Position numbers and translations under genes: made by a program. The notes under the pieces were generated by a model. It was not told the origin of the DNA. It searched no databases and worked only from the letters and a program-made list of their open reading frames with translations. From Alistipes sp. (GTDB lineage Bacteria > Bacteroidota > Bacteroidia > Bacteroidales > Rikenellaceae), in assembly GCA_017517705.1 (NCBI GenBank), contig JAFWYM010000002.1:47337-111336 (forward strand): a DNA stretch of 64,000 bases. The letters are read 5' to 3'. Positions 17,652 to 26,961 of the stretch are shown here, piece after piece (within the stretch, counting starts at the first letter, position 1; every line of letters starts with the position of its first letter).

Positions 17652-18077
17652 CTACTGGTATATATACTCGAACTGTCGGTAGGAGTTGAGCGTACCATTA
17701 GCATTGTAGTTCAGACGCCGTGTACACACACCCTTATCGTCGTACTCGAACTTACGCACCTTATCGATTTTGTTGCGTTCGTTATATACTATCTCCTTGA
17801 TAAGCAACCCCTTATCGTTGTACGTATACTCCGAGCGCCACGCCTGATGGCGACCAAAGTCGCTATACTCGATCTCCTCGACGAGCTGACCCTCGGCATT
17901 GTATACCTCGACATGGTCGATCCACTTGTTACGCCCATCGGGCGTCGTCTTCCACTCATTCACCGTGAGCCTCTTGCCGTGGCTGCGAGCCATAGCTCCA
18001 CGCCCCGGCTCCGAGGCCAAGGATGCAATGCTCACAACAAGAGCTACGATGGTTATAATTGCTGTGTGTATCTTCAT
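17652..18077 (-). CDS. Small secreted protein with toxin-RHS-like tandem motifs
   Basis: The protein is 141 residues with a signal peptide (MKIHTAIITIVALVVSIASLAS). The mature part has about four strand-turn repeats of the Y...G.L..E type (YNAEGQLVEEIEY, YNDKGLLIKEIVY, YDDKGVCTRRLNY, YNANGTLNSYRQFEY), like the antitoxin-YwqK/RHS short repeats. It is first in the run leading to VTC. No enzyme motif is seen. A surface or periplasmic structural role is the most I can infer. Confidence 0.75.
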   Translation of the reverse strand: MKIHTAIITIVALVVSIASLASEPGRGAMARSHGKRLTVNEWKTTPDGRNKWIDHVEVYNAEGQLVEEIEYSDFGRHQAWRSEYTYNDKGLLIKEIVYNERNKIDKVRKFEYDDKGVCTRRLNYNANGTLNSYRQFEYIYQ

Positions 18078-18088
18078 CGCACTTGGTT

Positions 18089-18124
18089 AAAAAACGACCG
18101 GAACACCATAGATGGGTCCGGTCG
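18089..18124 (-). terminator. Intrinsic terminator after prfA
   Basis: On the minus strand an 8-bp stem (CGACCGGA / TCCGGTCG, arms 18117-18124 and 18095-18102) with a 14-base loop is followed by six T residues (18094-18089). It lies 34 bases after the prfA stop and 12 bases before the next start, so it separates prfA from the VTC run unless there is read-through. Confidence 0.8.
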
Positions 18125-18158
18125 ATATAGTGAGGTCTATAGTTTATGCCGTTCCCTA

Positions 18159-19244
18159 CTACAACTCGCTCTCCTTCAAACGCTCGGCGTTCTCCGCAAC
18201 GATAAGCTGGTCGATGACATCCTGAATATCGCCATCCATAAACGCAGAGAGGTTATAGATGGTGTAGTTGATGCGGTGGTCGGTGATACGTCCCTGCGGG
18301 TAGTTGTAGGTACGAATCTTTGCCGAGCGGTCACCCGTAGATACCATCGTCTTACGCTTCGACGCAATCTCGTCGAGGTACTTCGAGTACTCGAGGTTGA
18401 ATACTCGTGTACGCAACTCCTCGAAGGCCTTGTCGAAGTTCTTGAGCTGCGACTTCTGATCCTGACACTGCACGACGATGCCTGTGGGGATGTGCGTAAG
18501 GCGAATAGCCGAGTAGGTGGTATTCACCGACTGACCACCGGGGCCTGAAGCACAGAATATATCCTTGCGGATATCGTTCATCGAGATCTCGATATCGAAC
18601 TCCTCTGCCTCGGGCAATACGGCAACAGATGCTGCAGAGGTGTGTACACGACCCTGAGTCTCGGTCTGAGGCACACGCTGCACGCGGTGTACACCCGACT
18701 CATACTTAAGTGTGCCGTAGACACTCTGTCCCGTAACCTTCATAACAACCTCCTTGAAGCCACCGGCAGCACCCTCCGACGACGATGTTATCTCGTAGCG
18801 CCAGCCCTTAGACTCGATATACTTGGTGTACATACGCAAGAGGTCACCGGCAAAGATTGCCGCCTCGTCGCCACCCGTACCACCACGAATCTCGACGATG
18901 GCATTCTTGTCGTCCTGCGGATCCTTCGGGATCAGCAACAGCTTGATATCCTCCTCCATCTTCTCGATGGCTGGCTCTAAGGTTGCCACCTCCTCACGCG
19001 CTATCTCGCGGAACTCCTCGTCCTTCTCGTTTGCCAAAACATCCTTAGCCTCGGCAAGGTTTGCCAATGCCGTACGGAAGCGATCCGATGTCTCGACGAT
19101 GGGCTCAAGCTCCTTATACTCCTTCGTCAGCTGCACAAACTGCTTAACGTCGGCAATGACCTCAGGGTCGGTGAGCTTCTGGCCTATCTCCTCGTATTTG
19201 AGCTTCAGTCCGTCGAGTCGGATAAGTATCGAATTATCTGCCAT
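18159..19244 (-). CDS. prfA: Peptide chain release factor 1
   Basis: The 361-residue protein has the full class I release-factor layout: helical N-terminal domain, PCRF region (AIVEIRGGTGGDEAAIFAGDL), the RF1 codon-recognition PxT motif in RVPQTETQGRVHTSA, and the catalytic GGQ in GPGGQSVNTTYSAIR that triggers peptidyl-tRNA hydrolysis at UAA and UAG. The length is standard. A minus-strand TATATTTG box lies at 19277-19270, 26 bases upstream of the start. Confidence 0.97.
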   Translation of the reverse strand: MADNSILIRLDGLKLKYEEIGQKLTDPEVIADVKQFVQLTKEYKELEPIVETSDRFRTALANLAEAKDVLANEKDEEFREIAREEVATLEPAIEKMEEDIKLLLIPKDPQDDKNAIVEIRGGTGGDEAAIFAGDLLRMYTKYIESKGWRYEITSSSEGAAGGFKEVVMKVTGQSVYGTLKYESGVHRVQRVPQTETQGRVHTSAASVAVLPEAEEFDIEISMNDIRKDIFCASGPGGQSVNTTYSAIRLTHIPTGIVVQCQDQKSQLKNFDKAFEELRTRVFNLEYSKYLDEIASKRKTMVSTGDRSAKIRTYNYPQGRITDHRINYTIYNLSAFMDGDIQDVIDQLIVAENAERLKESEL

Positions 19245-19269
19245 ATTTCCAATAAATTAATTTTTCGCG

Positions 19270-19277
19270 CAAATATA
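19270..19277 (-). promoter_or_regulatory. -7 box of prfA promoter
   Basis: TATATTTG on the minus strand matches the TAnnTTTG consensus. I see no good -33 TTTG at 19-20 bases, so the site is supported by the -7 box and its position only. Confidence 0.5.
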
Positions 19278-19751
19278 ACGAAAATTTTTCATTCTCCGTG
19301 TAGCTTTCACACAAAATCATTCACGCCACGAAGCATTCACCCTAAGCAGCCTCATGGATAGCCGGCATCTATGCTCGACAAAAAATAATTTTTTACGCTG
19401 TCTTCATAACATATTGAAGGTTAAATAATTTGATTTCTTTCTAAAATTTATAGTAAAAATATTTAACAAAAAGACTTGACAAGGCCTTTTTCATGCTGTA
19501 TATTTGTACCGTCAAACGTCGCATAACGGATAGTCTTACCTACGAAGTTATTAACACTTGTACATGGGCAATACGGATGTTATCAACATAGTTAATAGAT
19601 TATATCATAACATTATATGCAAGTTATATATTTCTTATTAACAAGAAATTTACAGACTTTTCAACATCATATTTTAGTGCAAATACGGTAGGCAGATTAA
19701 AAATTTGGCGCGTCTGATCCGACAAAGTACAACATATTAAATTATTTAACG
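19278..19751. other. AT-rich intergenic region with DnaA-box-like sites and leader
   Basis: This is the gene-free switch point between the minus-strand block on its left and a plus-strand block on its right. It is much more AT-rich than the genes around it. It holds a plus-strand promoter at 19475-19506 and three exact TTATYAACA sequences (19548-19556, 19580-19588, 19635-19643). No ORF is convincing. It could be a long 5' leader of the phage-like operon, a small-RNA locus, or an origin-like region. Confidence 0.5.
19475..19506 (+). promoter_or_regulatory. Promoter upstream of phage-derived genes
   Basis: CTTG at 19475-19478, a 20-base spacer and TATATTTG at 19499-19506 fit the host primary-sigma consensus. 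A start near 19513 gives an untranslated leader of about 239 bases before the first phage-type gene, unusually long for this window. Confidence 0.6.
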
Positions 19752-20708
19752 ATGAGATTTACAAAAATACCTAATGATGGGGCCTCGTGGGACTCGGCAC
19801 TATGCTACGCCATTGAGACGGAGTCGAGCAACCCGAGCGACGTCGTGGTGGAGATTGTCGATGCCATAAGCGGGGAGCTGATGGGTGTGCGGCGTCTCTA
19901 CGGCATCACCGAGGCGGAGATCGACATTGCCCCCTATGTGCGTAGGGCTATAGGCGTAGCAACACTCTCAACGGCAACACTACAGCTGTCGCCATCGGCA
20001 CGCAAAGTAGTGGTACGTGTCGGCGATGTGGAGGCTCCCGTAAGGCTCTACTATCGCGCAATGATTGACCTGAGCAGGCCGCACATCATCTCGAGCATGG
20101 AGCAACAGCGTGTGGTGGGGTGTGGTGAGGTGATACGTTACACGCTATACGCCAAGCGCGAAGTGCGAGTCACGGTGATCAACAAAAGCCTTCTCAGCCC
20201 CGCACGATTCGCGGCGCTGGACACCTTTGGGATGCCTGTGGAGTTGGCAATAGACACATCGTCGTACAAGGGGGATAGTGTGCCCATAACGGTGGAGATA
20301 AAATGCGATAACTCGGAAGCATACACCATGGACTACACAGTGATGGAGCCCTCGACAGGTGGTTGTCGCCTTGCATGGTACAACAGCGATGGTGGCATCG
20401 AGTGCTACACCTTCCCCCGGGTGATAAGGAGCAGCATCGAATCGACACTTATGACCCAGATAGATGGCGCCATTCCGCGCCTTAGAACCGCAGCAGTACG
20501 ATATCGCCTAATCTCGGCAATGGAGCGCAGCAAGGAGATAGAGCGCATCCTCGGCATCGTACTCTCACCCGATATATTCGAGTGCAACGGCAAGGAGTGT
20601 CGCAGCGTGAAGCTCCTCAGCCGTAACATAGTATTCGACGACCACGGAGGGCTACGTCGCATAGAGTTAGAGATCGAAAAGGGATGGAGGAGAGAGCTAT
20701 GGAGTTAA
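19752..20708 (+). CDS. Phage tail/baseplate-like protein
   Basis: The protein is 318 residues with no signal peptide. The segment LAWYNSDGGIECYTFPR (about residues 219-235) matches a W.N..G..e.ytF pattern I recall from structural proteins of Bacteroidetes phages. The rest is predicted mostly beta. It opens the phage-type block behind a long leader and overlaps the next gene by about ten bases. Base composition and codon use look like the host genes around it. Tail or baseplate is inferred from the motif and from the neighbour, not from a firm family match. Confidence 0.6.
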   Translation: MRFTKIPNDGASWDSALCYAIETESSNPSDVVVEIVDAISGELMGVRRLYGITEAEIDIAPYVRRAIGVATLSTATLQLSPSARKVVVRVGDVEAPVRLYYRAMIDLSRPHIISSMEQQRVVGCGEVIRYTLYAKREVRVTVINKSLLSPARFAALDTFGMPVELAIDTSSYKGDSVPITVEIKCDNSEAYTMDYTVMEPSTGGCRLAWYNSDGGIECYTFPRVIRSSIESTLMTQIDGAIPRLRTAAVRYRLISAMERSKEIERILGIVLSPDIFECNGKECRSVKLLSRNIVFDDHGGLRRIELEIEKGWRRELWS

Positions 20709-23020
20709 GAATCGATGGTGTGGCATGCCCCTTAGTCAATAGAGACGTTCAACTGCCGGGGTACAATGCCAAGAGGCTACGCAGCGTCGAGGCGTGGCGC
20801 GAGGGTGAGGCCCTAAAACTCAAGATAGGGGCAACAACGGAGGTAGAGAGGCTTCTGGGCACCGCCTGCGACCTACACCGCGACGTGGAGTTTAACGATA
20901 GATACCACCACGCCGAATTGATGGTTGATGGCCTCCCCATATTTGCCGGACGTGCGGTGCTCATAGGAGCCGAGCATAGTAGCGAGGGCGACAGCTACGA
21001 GGTGGAGGTGCGTAGCGGCGGCCACGAGTGGGCCGAGAGTGCTGCACTCTCACGCCTGAACAAGAGCAACGTGGAGTGTCACCGCGTAATGAATATGCTC
21101 GGCGTGCACGAGTCGTGGGAGGATGATGGTGCTGTGCGCATGCTCCCCGTGCGTCGCGACAGCTATCCCGAGCCGGCACCTACAGGGCTGTATGTGACAC
21201 ATGAGATGCTGCTACCACAAGACTACTACCCCTTCATCTCGGTGTACGAAGTCATTCGCAGCATTGTCGAAGATAGCGGATATAAGTTGCGTAGCGACTT
21301 CCTCGACACAGCGTTTGCCAAGCGACTGATGTTTAGCGGAGCGTATCACCGCCTGAATGTAGAGGCTGCATATACCGAGATGGGCTTCAAGGCTGTGCGC
21401 ACAACATCCACAAGCGCAGTGGCAGGCTCGTTGGGGCGCGTAGACCTATGTAACCCTCTGATAGCGACAAACGTGGGTAACATTGTCGATACGGTGAACC
21501 CCAATACCAAGGATGAGGCTGGCATCCCCAATGGCGAGGCATACTCCACGGGTGGCTGCTTCCGCTTCGAGGCAGGACGTCCGATATTTGTACCCAAGCG
21601 CGAGGTAAATGCAGCCTTCGACATACACCTGCGCTACACGACCGACTACCGTATAGCATCGTCCACACGTCTCAAGGGTTTCGACCGCATATATGTGGGC
21701 AGCAACTGCTATGTCGACATCGACCTGCAAAACCCCTTCGACGATATGCGCAACGAGGTAGTAGCCGGGGTACAGTACAAGCTATTCATCTTCGACTACG
21801 ACCCCGAGATGATGTATAGCCTAAAGGGGGTTGGAGAGATCAGCTCGGCGGTGACGAGCGTGACATTCGACACAGGAGCCACGGAGAACGTCAGGCTCTA
21901 CTGCAAGAGCCCCGACGATACGTTCTACAGCATATATATGGGCGACTGGGCACTGTATGAGGGCTATGTAGATGAGCGCGGGGAGCGCACCGTGGAGCTC
22001 ACAATACGTACCCCCTACGAGCTATGCACACCGACATCACCACGCCGCTTTGACGACATAACGATCGAGGGTGCAGAGCAGGGGCAACGCATAACCATAC
22101 TCCCGAAGTGCAGCATAACACCCATATTTGGCGGTGCCGCAGGGTATGGTCAAACGCTTAGCTTCGAGGATGTTGCCAACCACGACATCGCACAGTCGAA
22201 GCTCCTCGAGGCCATAGCACACATGTTCAACCTTTGCATCTACTCGCACCGACCCTCACATACGCTCTATATCGAGCCCTACGACGACTTCTTCTCGGGC
22301 GAAGTCTGCGACTGGCGTAATCGTCAGGTGGGCGAGAGCCTCGAAACGAGGGAGTGTGCGGCAGAGAGCTTCGAGATCACGACACTCGGCTACCAGCCTG
22401 CCGATGGAGCTGCAGCACGCATAACGACAGGCGAGGATAAGGAGCTCGGCACGTGGCACCTTGAGAATCGCAGCTACGCAGCAAAGCACGCAAACGACAC
22501 ACGCCTCAACCCGCTCTTTATGCCTACGGCATCGTATGCCGAGATACTATCGTTGGCACCCTCGGCATCGATGCTCACGGTGGGCGATAGAGACCTTATC
22601 GCCAAGGATGACTACATAGCCCCGCGCATAGTCCTATACTATGGTATGCAGCCTCTACCCAAGGGCGAACTATGGCCTCAGGGCACGGGCGACAGATACC
22701 CACTTGCGGCATTCCACATACCAACGATGGGCGAGACGCTGTGCTTCGACGACCGTGAGGGTTGCGAGGGTCTACACCGTTACTTCGACAATGAGCTACG
22801 CGAGAGTGCCCTGCGGCAGCTCCTTACGACAGAGATCGCCCTTCACCCCGAGGAGTATATCGCCCTATACGACCCCGCCAGCGAGGGGGCTAACATACGC
22901 TCGCGCTTCAGGCTCCGCATCGGTGGCGACAGCTCGCTCTTTAGGCTCGAGGAGATCGTGGCATACGATGCCGAGCGCCACGTGGCAACGTGCCGCTTCC
23001 AGCGCCTTATGGCAGATTAA
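20699..23020 (+). CDS. Phage baseplate/tail-tip-like protein
   Basis: From the ATG at 20699 (MELRIDGVACPL), preceded by a GGAGGAGAG stretch, the protein is 773 residues; an in-frame ATG at 20684 is the alternative. The region LLEAIAHMFNLCIY...HTLYIEPYDDFF...DWRN matches a phage pattern I recall (a ..FNL.. stretch, IEPYDDF, DW), seen in tail-associated proteins of Bacteroides and Flavobacterium phages. Its start overlaps the previous stop, so the two are translationally coupled. I infer a particle tail component; there is no enzymatic motif. Confidence 0.65.
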   Translation: MELRIDGVACPLVNRDVQLPGYNAKRLRSVEAWREGEALKLKIGATTEVERLLGTACDLHRDVEFNDRYHHAELMVDGLPIFAGRAVLIGAEHSSEGDSYEVEVRSGGHEWAESAALSRLNKSNVECHRVMNMLGVHESWEDDGAVRMLPVRRDSYPEPAPTGLYVTHEMLLPQDYYPFISVYEVIRSIVEDSGYKLRSDFLDTAFAKRLMFSGAYHRLNVEAAYTEMGFKAVRTTSTSAVAGSLGRVDLCNPLIATNVGNIVDTVNPNTKDEAGIPNGEAYSTGGCFRFEAGRPIFVPKREVNAAFDIHLRYTTDYRIASSTRLKGFDRIYVGSNCYVDIDLQNPFDDMRNEVVAGVQYKLFIFDYDPEMMYSLKGVGEISSAVTSVTFDTGATENVRLYCKSPDDTFYSIYMGDWALYEGYVDERGERTVELTIRTPYELCTPTSPRRFDDITIEGAEQGQRITILPKCSITPIFGGAAGYGQTLSFEDVANHDIAQSKLLEAIAHMFNLCIYSHRPSHTLYIEPYDDFFSGEVCDWRNRQVGESLETRECAAESFEITTLGYQPADGAAARITTGEDKELGTWHLENRSYAAKHANDTRLNPLFMPTASYAEILSLAPSASMLTVGDRDLIAKDDYIAPRIVLYYGMQPLPKGELWPQGTGDRYPLAAFHIPTMGETLCFDDREGCEGLHRYFDNELRESALRQLLTTEIALHPEEYIALYDPASEGANIRSRFRLRIGGDSSLFRLEEIVAYDAERHVATCRFQRLMAD

Positions 23021-23038
23021 CCAACAAACACTGTAATC

Positions 23039-24211
23039 ATGAAAACATCACATTGGCAGGGGCTGCAGAGGTCTTTGCCTCGCCCCTCGCGTCGATATGA
23101 ACGCCTCATTGGCAAGCTCTTAGAGCACGATATGCTCGATGTGAAGAGGTGCGAGCAACACGCAATACACCACATGGTTAAGCACATAGCGAGTCGCCAA
23201 CGTGGCCGCTGCGATGCGATGTACGTGACCGCCGAGCATTTCTGCTGCTCCTACGAGAAGGTGCGAAAGGCGGTATACAATATTGACAATCACATTAACA
23301 ACAACAAGATGAACAGAACAATCAAGATTCGAAACGAGGTCGATGAGACCATCATCGACATCGAGGGTACCATTGGCCTCAGCGAGGCGTGGCAGTTCGA
23401 CAACCCCGACAGCCGCGTGGCTACCTACGAGCGTTTTCGCCAGAGCGTGTCGGAGATTGCCGACATACGCAATGCCCGCATACGTGTCAATATACGCTCG
23501 ACGGGTGGCGATGTGAACGATGCCATCCTTATCTACGAGGCGCTACGTGCCACGGGGGCACACGTCACCACCTGCTGCTACGGATATACTGCCTCGGCAG
23601 CAACCATCGTGGCACAGGCGGCAAGCCAGGGGTGTAGACTCATAGCTCCCTCATCGCTGTACCTCATTCACAACTCACTATGCTCCACAGAGGGTAATGC
23701 CGAGGAACTTCAGGCTGAAGTCGATATGCTACGCCAGACCGACCGTCGCATTGCCGAGATATACGCCACACGCTCGGGACAGAATGTGGAGGTCATCGAG
23801 GCTCTTATGTCCGAGAATGGAGGTCGTGGTCGTTGGCTATCACCCGCGGAGAGCATCGCCGCGTGCCTTGTCGATGCCATCGAGGGTGCGGCCACGGAGG
23901 AGGCGACGGAGCCCTCCATCGTGGAGCGCACAAAACAGAGCCTTAAGAGGCTTCTGGGAGCCATAGGCGTGAATGGCGACGACGGGCACCCCGCGACAGA
24001 GGACGACGTGAACTACATCCCGCGTCAGGTGGTCAACGACGTGGCACCACAGCCTAAGAGCAGTGATGTAACCATCGACTTCGAGGAGCACCAGCGTGCC
24101 GCAGAGCCAACGATGGTTAAGGCCGTGGAGGATCCCGACCCTGTGGACTATGCCATAAGCCCACGTGCCAAGGCCTACGATGGCGATGCACGACGCATGA
24201 AGCTAAGATAG
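23039..24211 (+). CDS. ClpP-like phage head maturation protease with N-terminal extension
   Basis: The ORF encodes 390 residues. The protease core (about 91-270) begins MNRTIKIRNEV at 23309 and shows the S14 features: RSTGGDVNDAILIYEAL, the serine region YGYTASAATIVAQAAS and the histidine in LIHNSL. Such enzymes cut scaffold or capsid protein during head assembly. Residues 1-90 are an extra basic, His/Cys-rich piece (AIHHMVKHIASRQRG, HFCCSYEKVRKAVYNI) that could be a helix-turn-helix. It could be a separate small gene fused in frame, or an artefact if translation starts at 23309. The capsid gene follows after 75 bases. Confidence 0.75.
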   Translation: MKTSHWQGLQRSLPRPSRRYERLIGKLLEHDMLDVKRCEQHAIHHMVKHIASRQRGRCDAMYVTAEHFCCSYEKVRKAVYNIDNHINNNKMNRTIKIRNEVDETIIDIEGTIGLSEAWQFDNPDSRVATYERFRQSVSEIADIRNARIRVNIRSTGGDVNDAILIYEALRATGAHVTTCCYGYTASAATIVAQAASQGCRLIAPSSLYLIHNSLCSTEGNAEELQAEVDMLRQTDRRIAEIYATRSGQNVEVIEALMSENGGRGRWLSPAESIAACLVDAIEGAATEEATEPSIVERTKQSLKRLLGAIGVNGDDGHPATEDDVNYIPRQVVNDVAPQPKSSDVTIDFEEHQRAAEPTMVKAVEDPDPVDYAISPRAKAYDGDARRMKLR

Positions 24212-24286
24212 ACGAATAGACAAACAAACAGTGGATATATATCCTATAAACCAATCATTTACTAACATCTAAAAATCATTTTCATT

Positions 24287-25264
24287 ATGGGACTTATTGA
24301 GAATCCTAAGACCTACACCGGTCGCGACCTTGAGACAATCTTTTTCCGCCCAATGTTTACGGGTGCCAACGCCGAGGAGCTCGGTATTCGTGTGCTCTAC
24401 AATATGCCGGTGCCGACAACGATACAGCTTTGGAGCCCGCAGTCGACCATACTCAAGGAGTATAGTGGCGGCTGGACAGGTGGCGACTCGGCCAATAGAA
24501 TGCAGAAGACCATCGACATGAGTAAGATCAAGGCCGAGGCATCCTTCTCGGCAGAGAGCTACTTCCAGCAGGTATACGAGCTCATCGTAGGTCGTGCCGA
24601 TGTTAACCTTGACGACCTCACAGGCACGGAACTCGAGCAGGCCGAGACAGAGATGTTCCGCAAGGCTATAGCCGAAAACCTGCGCGTGCTGATGTGGATC
24701 GGCGATAAGGGGGCAATGAACTACGCGAATATTAACGGCTTCCTGACCTTGGCGTACACCTATGCCGACGAGACGGATCTTCCCGTTGTGGATGTTGCGG
24801 AGGCACCATCGAAGGATAACATCCTCGACATCTTTAAGCGTATGTGGCAGAGTGCATCGCCCGAGCTCAAGGCCTTGAAGAGCGAAGGCCACCTCGCCTT
24901 CTACGTCACGTCGGACGTATGCGATGCCTACGAGGAGTACCTCGACAGCTGTGGTAGCGATGGCGCATATACCGACCTATTATCGGGACGTCGCGAGCTT
25001 ACGTACCACGGCATCAAGATCGTGGATATGGGTATATCGCAGTATATGCCACTACCCTACAACGATCAGTCGACCCACTGCCTCCTCACCGATAGTCGCA
25101 ACCTCGCCCTGGCCGTTAACACCGCCGATATGCCCGGCTCAGAGGTACGTATGTGGTACAACCCCGACGAGATGGAGAATCGCCAGCGTGCCACATTCCT
25201 TGTGGGTGCAGAGATCCTCGACGAGAACCTGCTTGTTCTTGCTCGATTTGAGCAATCAGCATAA
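24287..25264 (+). CDS. Phage major capsid protein
   Basis: The 325-residue protein starts MGLIENPKTYTGRDLETIFFRPMF. It fits an HK97-fold capsid in size, in its position between protease and portal, and in the C-terminal end VRMWYNPDEMENRQRATFLVGAEILDENLLVLARF, which resembles the P-domain end of capsid proteins. It is complete, with no frameshift. It would form the shell after cleavage by the upstream protease. Capsid identity rests on pattern and gene order. Confidence 0.75.
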   Translation: MGLIENPKTYTGRDLETIFFRPMFTGANAEELGIRVLYNMPVPTTIQLWSPQSTILKEYSGGWTGGDSANRMQKTIDMSKIKAEASFSAESYFQQVYELIVGRADVNLDDLTGTELEQAETEMFRKAIAENLRVLMWIGDKGAMNYANINGFLTLAYTYADETDLPVVDVAEAPSKDNILDIFKRMWQSASPELKALKSEGHLAFYVTSDVCDAYEEYLDSCGSDGAYTDLLSGRRELTYHGIKIVDMGISQYMPLPYNDQSTHCLLTDSRNLALAVNTADMPGSEVRMWYNPDEMENRQRATFLVGAEILDENLLVLARFEQSA

Positions 25265-25267
25265 ACT

Positions 25268-26500
25268 ATGTCGGTTATGTCTAAGGATAGAGTATCTACA
25301 CGCGTGGTAGCCACACAAAACCGCTCGGAGCCCCTTTTGGGCTCGGGCGGTGGTGGCACCGCCACACACAAGGTATGGCAGTGGGGCGGCGACAATATGT
25401 TGCCATACGCCCTATCGCTGTTGGCACGCCGCTCTGTAGCACACCGCCGCATCATCAACGACAAGGCTGATTATATCGCCGGCAAGGGATTTACTTATGC
25501 CGAGGGCTCGGCCGAGTTGAAGTATATGGTAGAGCATGCCAATGGCAGTGGCGAGTCGCTGCATAGCATCCTGCGACGCATCGCCATGGACGAGGCGATG
25601 TTTGGCAACGCCTTCTTGGAGGTTGTCACCGACGCTCGTCGATCATTCCTCTCATTCTACCACATCGACGCCTCAAAGTGTCGTGTGGCATGCGACTCGA
25701 AACACGTTGTGCTGCATCACGACTGGTCGCAATTTACTACCGCACAGGCTGTGACGCTGCCGCTGTATCCTCTGTTCGAGCCTATGGCTGATGGTACGCT
25801 CCGCACCGTAGTACACTATAAGAGTTATGAGCCTATGTTCTCGCACTACGGTGTAGCACCATACATCGCTGCACTGGATGCCGCGGCCATCGTCTATAAG
25901 ACCGACCGCTGGAACATATCGCGCATAGATAACGCCTTCCAACTCTCGGGCGTCATGATGCTCGATGGTGCCGTGGATAACGAGGAGGAGGCCGACCGCG
26001 TTGTGCGCCTTGCGGAGGAGAAGTTTGCCGGCAACCCCGGACAGGTGCTCTTCGTGCTGCGCGACAATGCCGAGGGCGACAACTCGCGCTTCATCCCCAT
26101 CAACACCTCGACCGATGGCGACTGGCATACGTTGCACACCGTAGCCGAATCGGACTTAGTCGTCGCACACTCGTGGTTTCGCTCGCTCAGCGGCTTAGAT
26201 TACGCCTCGGGCTTCTCCACAGACCGCATACTTCAGGAGTATGAGGTGGCGCTCAATACAGTGATCCTGCCTATACAGGCTCAGCTGCTCGAGCCCATAC
26301 GTGCCATAATAGCCTCCGAGCTGGGTGTCGATGCCTCGTCGTTAGAGGTTGTCAACCGCCCACCTTCGCGCTCAAAGCCCCTATATATGCGAGTATGGGA
26401 GGCACGACGTGCCGATGGCCTCGACTACGATGAAAGCGACCCCGAGCAGCAGCGCTTCCTTGCCGAGATTACGAAGTATAACATACGATCAATCGAATAG
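25268..26500 (+). CDS. Phage portal protein
   Basis: The 410-residue protein shows portal-type features: WGGDNMLPYALSLLARRSVAHRRIINDKADYIAGKGF near the N-terminus, MDEAMFGNAFLEVV and SFYHIDASKCRV, and the long-helix segment GFSTDRILQEYEVALNTVILPIQAQLLEPI typical of HK97/PBSX-type portals. The portal forms the dodecameric ring for DNA entry and tail joining. It starts three bases after the capsid stop. A portal without a nearby terminase is odd, because its packaging motor is missing here. Confidence 0.85.
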   Translation: MSVMSKDRVSTRVVATQNRSEPLLGSGGGGTATHKVWQWGGDNMLPYALSLLARRSVAHRRIINDKADYIAGKGFTYAEGSAELKYMVEHANGSGESLHSILRRIAMDEAMFGNAFLEVVTDARRSFLSFYHIDASKCRVACDSKHVVLHHDWSQFTTAQAVTLPLYPLFEPMADGTLRTVVHYKSYEPMFSHYGVAPYIAALDAAAIVYKTDRWNISRIDNAFQLSGVMMLDGAVDNEEEADRVVRLAEEKFAGNPGQVLFVLRDNAEGDNSRFIPINTSTDGDWHTLHTVAESDLVVAHSWFRSLSGLDYASGFSTDRILQEYEVALNTVILPIQAQLLEPIRAIIASELGVDASSLEVVNRPPSRSKPLYMRVWEARRADGLDYDESDPEQQRFLAEITKYNIRSIE

Positions 26501-26502
26501 CT

Positions 26503-26961
26503 ATGAATACCTTAATCACACCTACGGATGTTATGCAACTCGCCTTTAGTCGCGATGAGCTCTACAACACGAGCGTAATCACCAACCTCGACATAGCTGC
26601 CGCCGAGGAGCGATACCTACACCCCATTGTCGGGCGTGCGCTCTACGACAAGCTACTCAAGGGTAACTACCCGAGCCTCACGAGTGACTACGTTGCGCCC
26701 ATGGTTGCCGCATGGACGCGCTATATCGTCGAGCCCCTCTTGGCCTCGCGTTGCGACGTATGTATGGCAACAGGAGGCTCTTCGGCCGATAACGAGGCTA
26801 CCACGGAGCGTTGCCGCTCGCTGCGCCTCAGGGCTCGAACACTCTCACGTGCTCTCGCTGAGCATCTCAACACTCAGGCGTCGGACTACCCCGAGTACAA
26901 CCCCGACACAAACCCTTTAAATCGTTGTTCTATAGATGGAAATATTGTTCAAGTATATTAG
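26503..26961 (+). CDS. Head-tail connector-like protein (DUF6712-like)
   Basis: The 152-residue protein starts MNTLITPTDVMQLAF, two bases after the portal stop. The segment IAAAEERYLHPIVGRALYDKLL and the following helix resemble the small head-completion proteins of Bacteroidetes phages (DUF6712-type). It would sit between portal and tail. Its 3' end overlaps the holin start by 26 bases. Confidence 0.6.
   Translation: MNTLITPTDVMQLAFSRDELYNTSVITNLDIAAAEERYLHPIVGRALYDKLLKGNYPSLTSDYVAPMVAAWTRYIVEPLLASRCDVCMATGGSSADNEATTERCRSLRLRARTLSRALAEHLNTQASDYPEYNPDTNPLNRCSIDGNIVQVY

Noticed and set aside
18089-18124. Attenuator controlling the VTC run
   Set aside because: The hairpin with T-tract is a plain terminator for prfA; no leader peptide or alternative stem is visible.
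22973-22988. CACGTG-centred sequence in the tail-like gene as parS
   Set aside because: The flanks do not match TGTTC/GAACA.
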